Origin: Thermoplasmatota archaeon
GTDB lineage: Archaea; Thermoplasmatota; Thermoplasmata; Thermoplasmatales; Thermoplasmataceae
Assembly (NCBI GenBank): GCA_023379355.1
Contig: JAMCUD010000045.1
Coordinates: 1 to 9,969 of the forward strand
Length of the DNA stretch: 9,969 nt
Direction of reading: 5' to 3'
Part shown: positions 1 through 5,361 of the stretch, in pieces
Layout of the letters: every line of letters starts with the position of its first letter
Position numbering within the stretch: position 1 is the first letter of the stretch
Notes under the pieces: generated by a model
Databases searched by the model: none
What the model was told of the DNA's origin: nothing
Seen by the model: only the letters and a program-made list of their open reading frames with translations
Made by a program: the position numbers and the translations under genes

Positions 1-32
1 ATCATTTTTCAGGGGGTAGAGTTTTGAGCCAA

Positions 33-42
33 GTTTTATGGG
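33..42 (+). promoter_or_regulatory. Possible TATA-like element of the GIY-YIG gene
   Basis: A T-rich TTTTAT stretch is centred about 27 bases before the ATG at 64. That is the spacing expected for a leaderless archaeal transcript, and no clear Shine-Dalgarno sequence precedes this ATG. The match is weak and rests on spacing alone. Confidence 0.3.
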
Positions 43-63
43 ATCTTTTGGTTTTATTCTATT

Positions 64-366
64 ATGGCAAGAAATAAGATGATCAGAACTTTGGAGTCCG
101 CCGGACATAATGTAAAAGAGTATGGAACGGGTTGGTCAAAAAGCGAAATTTATGATGTGCCCGACTCCCCAGGTATTTACGCCCTCTATTGGGGAGACAC
201 CCTGCAATACATTGGTATGTCAGAGGGGGCAATCCCAGATCGTGTAAACCAATGGGAACGTCTCGATAGAAATAAGATCGAAAATATACCCTTTGGGAGT
301 TTTGATTGGTTTACTCTTCCTAAGAATCAAGTAAGGGAAGCAGAGGATTACTTGATAAAATACTAA
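64..366 (+). CDS. GIY-YIG nuclease domain protein, truncated by in-frame TAA
   Basis: A 100-residue product with GIY at residues 37-39 and YIG at 49-51. A candidate catalytic Arg is R60, and a Glu in EDYLIK (E94) sits where the metal-binding Glu of GIY-YIG nucleases lies. The family makes single-strand or double-strand DNA cuts in repair, restriction and homing enzymes; the role here is unknown. The frame stops at TAA 364-366. The next codons, in the same frame, read QPPYNIKQRL and then TAA at 397-399. PPYN after a LIKY helix is the usual end of this domain, so the stop looks like a nonsense mutation and not a natural end. The enzyme may be inactive, or may tolerate loss of its last ten residues. 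The start at 64 is the first ATG after an in-frame TGA at 25. Confidence 0.72.
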   Translation: MARNKMIRTLESAGHNVKEYGTGWSKSEIYDVPDSPGIYALYWGDTLQYIGMSEGAIPDRVNQWERLDRNKIENIPFGSFDWFTLPKNQVREAEDYLIKY

Positions 367-472
367 CAACCCCCTTACAACATAAAGCAGAGACTTTAAT
401 AGGAAGTTTTAAAGTTATTCCCACTCCGGTAAGGGTCTTAAAAATTCCATTCCTCATATATAATGTAATTCC

Positions 473-1648
473 TCACTTGCTTGACCCAACCTCAGTCTTC
501 AGAGAAGCTTTCCTTATGACGTCGAACCTTTTCCTGTCCGGGGGAAAGAGTAGAGCATACCATAGAGTAGCGCCCTCATAGATTGCCACCGCATACTGGA
601 GAACAAGAAGGATGGGTGAATATCTCCTCCTTGTTCTAAGTGCACCGTACTGGTAGACCATGAAGTATGAAACGGTATTGAAGAGTGACACTGCGAGAAT
701 CTCCGGAGGAAGTGACAACCCGAAGAATATGGAATAGAGGATGTATGCCAGCCCAAGCATGCCTGTCCATCCCACAATGTACCTGTAGAACAGGAACATC
801 ATGAGTCTCCTGGATACGGACCACAGCTTCTTCCTTGCATAAACAATGGCCATGAGCCATCTCCTTCTCTGCCTGTAGAAATCCTTCATGCTCAATGGCG
901 GCGAAATGAACACATGGAACGGTATCCTGCTGAAACCATATTTCCTGGATACAAGGTTTCCCATCATGACGTCATCAGCGCCATAGGTCGCGAAATCCCA
1001 CCCCATCTCATACTCAACATCAGCCCTGATGGTGAGGCCCTCTCCGTGAACGAACATCGCTCTCCCCTTTGAGTTGAAGTGCCTGCAGTATATGTCGCAG
1101 TCAGAAATCCTTACCATGTCAGCCAGGGTTGACATGAGGTGTGTTCCATAGTCCCTGAGCCTTATCTCTCCCTGGCCTGCGACTGCGTTCATCCCCATGA
1201 TGTAAAGAAGGTAATCCTTCTCCACTATGGAATCATCATCCAGGTGGCATATGTATGTCTCCAAGCCGTATCCCAGTTCATGAAGCACAGAGATGGCATA
1301 GTGAAGTGCCCTTAACTTTGTCAGGCTTCCCTTCGGAGTGCCGTATGATGTGGGTACTGTTATCTCCCTCGCCATGTACCGGTGCGAATCATTCTCCTCC
1401 TTTACCACGAATATGTCCATTTCAATGCCATAGGCCTCGAGAGTCCCTATGATGGAGTCCACGACATCCGGATTCTGGCCGTTGGTTGCAATCTCAACCA
1501 CGAGTCTCCTCCCCTGGACAGGTCTCGGAATGTGAACGGTATCATGGCGGTGTATGAAATTTGAAACAATACCTGCAATCTGGATCACGCCCAGGGGAAA
1601 GTACACTATCACAACGAAGGTGAATAGATACCATGCTATGGGGTACAA
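473..1648 (-). CDS. Membrane GT2-family glycosyltransferase, Egghead-like
   Basis: A 391-residue inverting family-2 glycosyltransferase, expected to use a nucleotide-activated sugar at the membrane. There is one N-terminal hydrophobic segment (residues 3-31) and a cytosolic catalytic domain, followed by roughly three C-terminal membrane segments (about 284-370). The metal-binding DDDS is at 137-140, a candidate catalytic-base motif GADD at 223-226, and QRRRW at 260-264. A VPTSYGTPKG segment followed by KLRALHYA, and HLDDDS, recall the animal beta-1,4-mannosyltransferase Egghead. The donor and acceptor cannot be read from sequence. The start is TTG at 1648, because the codon just before it is the TGA of the upstream RHH gene. 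GAGG six bases before that TTG provides the ribosome site. It therefore looks translationally coupled to the regulator. A role in surface glycan or glycolipid synthesis is plausible. Confidence 0.85.
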   Translation of the reverse strand: MYPIAWYLFTFVVIVYFPLGVIQIAGIVSNFIHRHDTVHIPRPVQGRRLVVEIATNGQNPDVVDSIIGTLEAYGIEMDIFVVKEENDSHRYMAREITVPTSYGTPKGSLTKLRALHYAISVLHELGYGLETYICHLDDDSIVEKDYLLYIMGMNAVAGQGEIRLRDYGTHLMSTLADMVRISDCDIYCRHFNSKGRAMFVHGEGLTIRADVEYEMGWDFATYGADDVMMGNLVSRKYGFSRIPFHVFISPPLSMKDFYRQRRRWLMAIVYARKKLWSVSRRLMMFLFYRYIVGWTGMLGLAYILYSIFFGLSLPPEILAVSLFNTVSYFMVYQYGALRTRRRYSPILLVLQYAVAIYEGATLWYALLFPPDRKRFDVIRKASLKTEVGSSK

Positions 1649-1798
1649 TCAGATCCTCTCCCTCTTCAGGCTGTTCCTCACCGCTTCAAGTATGAATTCC
1701 TGCCTTGATCTGTATCCCCCCTTCCTTATTGCTTCCTCAATTCTTTCTTCTAGATCCTCTGTCATTTTTAGCAGAATCTGTACATTGGTAGTGGTCAT
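1649..1798 (-). CDS. Small ribbon-helix-helix (CopG-type) regulator
   Basis: A 49-residue protein. It has a short strand (TTTNVQILLKM), helix A (EDLEERIEEAIRKGG) and helix B (SRQEFILEAVRNSLKRE), the layout of a dimeric ribbon-helix-helix DNA-binding protein. The strand residues would enter the major groove. The start is ATG at 1798. Its TGA at 1649-1651 directly abuts the TTG of the glycosyltransferase, so the two form an operon. A perfect 20-bp palindrome 11 bases upstream covers the likely TATA box, which suggests autoregulation. The targets are inferred. Confidence 0.8.
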   Translation of the reverse strand: MTTTNVQILLKMTEDLEERIEEAIRKGGYRSRQEFILEAVRNSLKRERI

Positions 1799-1808
1799 TG
1801 TAAATCTG

Positions 1809-1828
1809 TAAATATCTTAAGATATTTA
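1809..1828. promoter_or_regulatory. 20-bp perfect palindrome, probable RHH operator over the TATA box
   Basis: TAAATATCTTAAGATATTTA is a perfect inverted repeat. Read on minus, its TTAAATAT edge lies about 27 bases before the ATG at 1798, where a TATA box would sit for a leaderless transcript. Binding here would block transcription of the RHH-glycosyltransferase operon. Confidence 0.65.
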
Positions 1829-1894
1829 ATTCATGTCTTCAGATATGATAGCTATTCAATGTCATGGCAAGATTAATGCAATATTACGGGTTGA

Positions 1895-1908
1895 GTATCT
1901 GGAGATAT
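1895..1908. promoter_or_regulatory. Second copy of the palindromic operator-like site
   Basis: GTATCTGGAGATAT matches the core of the palindrome at 1812-1825 (ATATCTTAAGATAT) at 11 of 14 positions, and two of the three differences are in the centre. It ends one base before the TTG start of the divergent RHH gene and includes its GGAG ribosome site. A protein bound here could affect transcription of the rightward gene. Confidence 0.5.
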
Positions 1909-1909
1909 C

Positions 1910-2110
1910 TTGGCAAAAAGAACAAGGTTAACGTCAATAGGAACAAAGCAGGTTCTACTGAAGCTTCCTGAAGGGATGTACGGGGAGATAATGCATCTGA
2001 TCGAGGAGAAGAGGATGTGGCAGTCCATACAGGACTTCATCAGGGACGCTATCATGACGGAGTTGAGGAGGCAGGAGGATGAGCATTCGCGGGACAAGGG
2101 GCCCCCATGA
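1910..2110 (+). CDS. Ribbon-helix-helix regulator, 66 aa
   Basis: The protein has a basic N-terminus (AKRTRLT), a strand (KQVLLKLP), helix A (EGMYGEIMHLIEEKR) and helix B (SIQDFIRDAIMTELRRQ). This is a CopG/Arc-like RHH fold with a charged tail. The start is TTG at 1910, because the frame has a TGA at 1892-1894 and no ATG or GTG in between. GGAG at 1901-1904 lies five bases before it. It is transcribed away from the 49-aa RHH gene across a shared regulatory region. The two may regulate each other. What it controls is unknown. Confidence 0.72.
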   Translation: MAKRTRLTSIGTKQVLLKLPEGMYGEIMHLIEEKRMWQSIQDFIRDAIMTELRRQEDEHSRDKGPP

Positions 2111-2128
2111 TCCCAAGGTTCCAGTTAG

Positions 2129-2155
2129 GAGAAAGATTCTCATTTTCTCATTTTT
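2129..2155 (+). terminator. Hairpin plus T-rich tail, probable terminator
   Basis: A 5-bp stem (GAGAA/TTCTC, three-base loop) at 2129-2141 is followed by T-rich ATTTTCTCATTTTT. It lies 19 bases after the stop of the RHH gene. Archaeal termination relies mainly on T tracts, and this region provides one. Confidence 0.45.
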
Positions 2156-2171
2156 CATCGGCACAGAACCC

Positions 2172-2179
2172 CTTAAATT
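2172..2179 (+). promoter_or_regulatory. TATA-like box before the 2189/2204 gene
   Basis: CTTAAATT is centred about 28 bases before the ATG at 2204. That fits a leaderless transcript starting at 2204 better than one starting at the ATG at 2189. Confidence 0.4.
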
Positions 2180-2188
2180 GAGAATTCA

Positions 2189-2398
2189 ATGAACCGACAT
2201 GCAATGAGAGTGAGAAATACGCTGATAGACATTGAGGGGGAAGCCCTCAAACAGATACGTAATGAAGGATACAGGGTGGGATGGAATGACCGGAAGCTCC
2301 ATGACACCGGCCTCATAGAGGAGGCGATAAGGGGATCACGAAGCTTCAAGGAATTTGTGGCCAGCCCCAGGGAGAGAATGGAGATACTGGATCAGTGA
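2189..2398 (+). CDS. Small protein of unknown function
   Basis: A 69-residue soluble, charged protein. If translation begins at the in-frame ATG at 2204, which the TATA spacing favours, it has 64 residues. The body has a strand-like RNTLIDI, then two probable helices (GEALKQIRNEG; TGLIEEAIRG) and a SFKEFVASPRERMEIL tail. It could be a diverged small DNA-binding protein of the RHH type, but the pattern is not convincing. I do not recognise a family. An interrupted small ORF follows four bases after its stop, so the two may once have been an operon. Confidence 0.5.
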   Translation: MNRHAMRVRNTLIDIEGEALKQIRNEGYRVGWNDRKLHDTGLIEEAIRGSRSFKEFVASPRERMEILDQ

Positions 2399-2402
2399 TA
2401 CC

Positions 2403-2606
2403 ATGGCCAGAAGAAATCCGCTTACAAAGGAATACTAACTAGGAAGGAAGGATCAGTATGATCTTGACTATTCCATATTCAGGAAGGCCATAGAGGAAAC
2501 TGAAACCAGGGATGAAATGATAGAGTTTCTGGAGGAAAGATTCGGGTATGTCATATCGAAAATTGAGGATGAGAATGCAAGAGATCTCATGAGGATCTGG
2601 AATTAA
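2403..2606 (+). pseudogene. Small charged ORF interrupted by in-frame TAA
   Basis: From ATG at 2403 the frame encodes MARRNPLTKEY and then TAA at 2436-2438. The same frame continues for 55 codons to TAA at 2604-2606. The downstream part is helix-rich and acidic (RKAIEETETRDEMIEFLEER, then KIEDENARDLMRIW) and reads like real protein. No ATG, GTG or TTG lies between the inner stop and ATG 2517 in this frame. The simplest reading is a 67-codon gene broken by a nonsense change. I do not recognise the family. Its position just after the 2189 gene suggests former co-transcription. Confidence 0.45.
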
Positions 2607-2742
2607 CATGACTTAGATCCTTATCGTGAGACATTTGTTCTGGTGATCTTTTCGTACGCTGACTAAATGTTGACCTTTGAGAGTAACATTTTAATCCTGG
2701 AAAATCATAAACTTCCTACTGTGGAAATGGAATTGCTGGTGG

Positions 2743-2762
2743 GGATCAATTCTCTTTGATCC
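2743..2762. promoter_or_regulatory. 7-bp inverted repeat upstream of vsr
   Basis: GGATCAA and TTGATCC are separated by six bases, ending 20 bases before the vsr ATG at 2783. It could be an operator for the vsr-methyltransferase operon or an RNA hairpin in its leader. No strong ribosome site was seen before ATG 2783, so a structure here could influence translation. Confidence 0.45.
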
Positions 2763-2782
2763 AAAAGAAGTGTGGTTATCAC

Positions 2783-3178
2783 ATGTCGGATAATTTGTCA
2801 AGTGAGAAGAGGAGAAAAGTCATGGCAAGTATCAAGGGAAAGGATACAAGGCCTGAGATGCTGTTATGGGCGCAGCTGGATCATAGGATATTTCATAGAT
2901 ACCCGAGAATCCAAGGAAACCCAGATATTGGGTGCGTATCAAGAAAGATTGCCATTTTCGTGGATGGCTGCTTCTGGCATGGCTGCCCTCTCTGCTATAG
3001 GCCACCTTCAACAAGGCCAGAATACTGGTCTAACAAGCTAAAGAGGAACTTGGAAAATGACGAACGCGTTAACATCATACTGAAAATGTCTGGGTTCAAG
3101 GTTTTGAGGTATTGGGAGCATGAAGTTCTGAGCGATGCGGAAGCATGTGTTCAAAGGGTAAATGAGGTGCTGGATTGA
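2783..3178 (+). CDS. vsr: Very-short-patch repair endonuclease (Vsr)
   Basis: A 131-residue Vsr-family nickase. These enzymes cut 5' of the T in T:G mismatches left by deamination of 5-methylcytosine, starting very-short-patch repair. The family opening (SSEKRRKVMASIKGKDTRPEML) is intact. So are the catalytic Asp in GNPDIG (D48), the core FVDGCFWHGCPLC (59-71), RPEYW and WEHE (111-114). Candidate zinc ligands are C63, C68, C71 and H113. The VDGCFWHGCP...WEHE variant is a known subtype, so Asp in place of the E. coli His there is not a defect. The frame opens upstream to a TTG at 2756, but family alignment puts the start at ATG 2783. The stop overlaps the start of the cytosine methyltransferase, its usual partner. 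Confidence 0.93.
   Translation: MSDNLSSEKRRKVMASIKGKDTRPEMLLWAQLDHRIFHRYPRIQGNPDIGCVSRKIAIFVDGCFWHGCPLCYRPPSTRPEYWSNKLKRNLENDERVNIILKMSGFKVLRYWEHEVLSDAEACVQRVNEVLD
3164..3178 (+). promoter_or_regulatory. Coupled ribosome site GAGGTG-N5-TTGA (vsr/methyltransferase)
   Basis: GAGGTG at 3164-3169 lies inside the last codons of vsr, five bases before the TTG at 3175. TTG overlaps the vsr TGA (TTGA). This site decides the TTG start of the methyltransferase, whose motif I begins only eight residues in. It implies translational coupling. Confidence 0.75.
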
Positions 3179-4365
3179 GGGAGCCCCTTACATTCATCGA
3201 TCTCTTTGCTGGGGCCGGAGGTTTCTCCTTGGGACTCAATCAAGCTGGCCTGAAAGGGATGTTCGCGATAGAAAGGGATGGTATGGCTTTTTCCACATTG
3301 GAGCATAACTTGATCCGGAAGGCGAAGGCGTTTGAGTGGCCAGAATGGCTACCGGTGGCCGCCGCAGATATCAGGTCGGTCTTGAGCGAGCATAAAGACC
3401 AACTAGTGAGACTCAAGGGTTCTGTTGACATAGTCGTCGGTGGCCCACCTTGCCAGGGATTCTCCGTGGCCGGGAGACGGCTTGAGCATGATGAACGTAA
3501 CCAGCTTTTCAAAGAATATGTGAAGTTTGTAGACTTAGTGAGGCCAAGATTACTTATGTTCGAGAATGTTCCAGGTTTTTCATATTCATTCAGAGAGCTG
3601 GGGAAACCGCAGATTCCGTATTCATCTTTGCTCGCTCAACAATTGCAAGATATAGGTTATGAAGAACCAGCCCAGCATATTTTTGATTTCTCTGAATTTG
3701 GTGTTCCTCAGCGAAGGAAAAGGCTCATTGTGTGCTCTGTAGAACGGGGAGGAGATCCCACAAAGATCATTGAATTGTTGGACAGCAATAAACTATCGCG
3801 AAAAGTTGGTGTTCGGAAGGCAATTTCTGACTTGTTAAGGGATTATGGTGAAATTCCGAGCCCTGATTCTAATGGTTTCATGGCAGGTCTATATGGTACA
3901 GTGAACTCAAAATTCCAGAAGAGAATGAGGAGCGGGGTTATTGGCAATGCTCCTGACAGCCATCGCTTCGCGAGGCATTCCACTCTAGTGAAAGAAAGAT
4001 TTTCCGAAATCATAAAGTCAACAGCTTCTTCAACGGAATGGACGAGGGAGTATATACGATCGCTCGGACTGAAGAAACGCGATCTTACTGCTCTTGATCC
4101 ATCTGCTCCCGCCCCAACTCTGACCACACTTCCTGATGATTATGTCCACTACGAGGAACCAAGGATATTGACCGTCAGGGAGTACGCTAGGATCCAGTCT
4201 TTCCCTGACTGGTTTGAATTCAAGGGAAAATACACTACAGGGGGGAAATTGCGTGCCTCTGAAGCTCCAAGGTACACTCAGGTAGCAAACGCTGTACCTC
4301 CAAAATTTTCAGAAATTGGCGGTGAAGCTTTAAGACAATATAGGGATAAGGTGGGACTCTACTAG
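3175..4365 (+). CDS. dcm: DNA (cytosine-5)-methyltransferase
   Basis: A 396-residue C5-cytosine methyltransferase that moves a methyl group from S-adenosylmethionine to cytosine in a specific DNA site. Motifs in order: I (DLFAGAGGFSLG, 9-20), IV (GGPPCQGFS, 89-97, catalytic C93), VI (FENV, 129-132), VIII (QRRKR, 179-183), IX (PAPTLTT and LTVREYARIQSFP, 312-344) and X (QVANAVPP, 369-376). The stretch at about 205-310, between VIII and IX, is the target-recognition region, and the recognised sequence cannot be inferred. All catalytic motifs are present and the length is normal. TTG start, coupled to vsr. No restriction endonuclease is adjacent. It ends 13 bases from the end of the convergent receiver-HEPN gene. 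The symbol is given by family, not by demonstrated specificity. Confidence 0.93.
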   Translation: MREPLTFIDLFAGAGGFSLGLNQAGLKGMFAIERDGMAFSTLEHNLIRKAKAFEWPEWLPVAAADIRSVLSEHKDQLVRLKGSVDIVVGGPPCQGFSVAGRRLEHDERNQLFKEYVKFVDLVRPRLLMFENVPGFSYSFRELGKPQIPYSSLLAQQLQDIGYEEPAQHIFDFSEFGVPQRRKRLIVCSVERGGDPTKIIELLDSNKLSRKVGVRKAISDLLRDYGEIPSPDSNGFMAGLYGTVNSKFQKRMRSGVIGNAPDSHRFARHSTLVKERFSEIIKSTASSTEWTREYIRSLGLKKRDLTALDPSAPAPTLTTLPDDYVHYEEPRILTVREYARIQSFPDWFEFKGKYTTGGKLRASEAPRYTQVANAVPPKFSEIGGEALRQYRDKVGLY

Positions 4366-4378
4366 GCTTATATATACG

Positions 4379-5350
4379 TCATTGAGAGGTAGCTCCATTT
4401 CCAAGTCTCACTATGTCCTCTTGCAATTTCTGAAGTTCCTTGTCGGTTTTATAACATAGATGTAGGTGGTCTTTGATTTTGTTTCTGGGCAAGCAGTCAG
4501 GGAAATAGGAGGGGCTGTTCTGTTGTTTACCTTTCTTTTGGTTTTCGGGAGTCAATCGATTTCTAATTTGCAAACCTCCTTTCCCATCGGATATGGCTAT
4601 TCCATGGGCGACTAAGTTTCTGGTTCTAAAAATTTCCTTTATGTGGCCTTCTACTTGTTTTGGAACGACATGTATTGATTTGTATTCATCCTCCGGCAAT
4701 CTATTTAAGTAGGTAGCCACAGTGTGAAATTTTGAGCCCGGGCCATAGTTTTCGCTCCTTAGAAGTGCCCATTTGAAAAAATCCTTGAGTTTATCGTCAA
4801 TCCTGAAAAGACTTCCGACGCAATCATCTATCAACACTTCTGTATCGGTGGCCCTAGAAAGGACTAAACCCCTCAAGTACTCTGGGTCAGATAATTTAGT
4901 GGTTGCTCTCCAGACCATTTTGTCAATAGTTCCCTCTATCTCGTCCCTATTCGCAGTCCAGACGTTTCCATAACGATTCCACAAGAGTTCATTATCAATG
5001 TTTATAGTTCCCGCCTGTGTATATAGAAGGATATCAGTGGGGTATCTTCTGCTGGAAATTGTATTGGCAACTTCTAGTCCAGCGTTTTTTTCTCTTAAAT
5101 TAAAATCACAAAAAATCCAATCTGGAACTTTGACATCACCCTCCAATACCTTTAAAACATCTGCCTTTGTCTTCATTAACTGAATCTGCTGCAACGATAA
5201 TTTAACCCCGTTTCGTATAGGTATGCTCGCAAGACTCCCTTCTAGAAATCCTTTCATCCTTTCCGCTTCAGTATCATTATCCTCAAGGACCACTACGTTG
5301 ACCTCAATAGCCTCAGAGTCTTTTTTTCTGGTGGGTGTCGCAGTAGTCAA
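4379..5350 (-). CDS. Receiver-domain protein with C-terminal HEPN-like RNase motif
   Basis: A 323-residue cytosolic protein. Residues about 16-145 look like a response-regulator receiver: an acidic pair in LEDN (E23, D24), a phospho-acceptor Asp in IFCDFN (D82) and the switch Thr in LYTQAG (T111). The conserved Lys expected near residues 131-135 (NVWTA) is absent, so the switch may be atypical. The all-helical second half (about 155-320) carries RNLVAHG at 244-250. This is the Rx4H signature of HEPN RNases, with the usual Asn after the Arg. HEPN domains cut RNA in many toxin and abortive-infection systems. No DNA-binding output domain is seen. TTG start, overlapping the kinase stop. The natural partner is the upstream kinase. 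The receiver is well supported; the HEPN call rests on one motif plus helical context. Confidence 0.72.
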   Translation of the reverse strand: MTTATPTRKKDSEAIEVNVVVLEDNDTEAERMKGFLEGSLASIPIRNGVKLSLQQIQLMKTKADVLKVLEGDVKVPDWIFCDFNLREKNAGLEVANTISSRRYPTDILLYTQAGTINIDNELLWNRYGNVWTANRDEIEGTIDKMVWRATTKLSDPEYLRGLVLSRATDTEVLIDDCVGSLFRIDDKLKDFFKWALLRSENYGPGSKFHTVATYLNRLPEDEYKSIHVVPKQVEGHIKEIFRTRNLVAHGIAISDGKGGLQIRNRLTPENQKKGKQQNSPSYFPDCLPRNKIKDHLHLCYKTDKELQKLQEDIVRLGNGATSQ

Positions 5351-5361
5351 AGGTCCACCTC
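5347..5361 (-). promoter_or_regulatory. Coupled ribosome site GAGGTG-N5-TTGA (kinase/receiver-HEPN)
   Basis: On minus, GAGGTG lies within the final codons of the kinase gene, five bases before a TTG that overlaps the kinase TGA. The layout is the same as at the vsr/methyltransferase junction. It fixes the TTG start of the receiver-HEPN gene and links production of the two proteins. Confidence 0.75.

Noticed and set aside
1..27. Open codons IIFQGVEF ending at TGA 25, possibly the tail of an upstream gene
   Set aside because: Eight codons at the window edge cannot be told from chance.
1864..1971. A 35-codon plus-strand frame from ATG 1864 overlapping the RHH gene
   Set aside because: It has no recognisable fold and overlaps, in another frame, an RHH gene with its own ribosome site and family pattern.
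2458..2493. An 11-codon frame after a purine-rich GGAAGGAAGGAT
   Set aside because: The ribosome-site-like run is attractive, but the frame stops at once and lies inside the interrupted ORF.
64..2606. Stop-codon reassignment or programmed readthrough of TAA
   Set aside because: TAA and TGA end intact genes normally in this window; gene decay explains the interrupted frames more simply.
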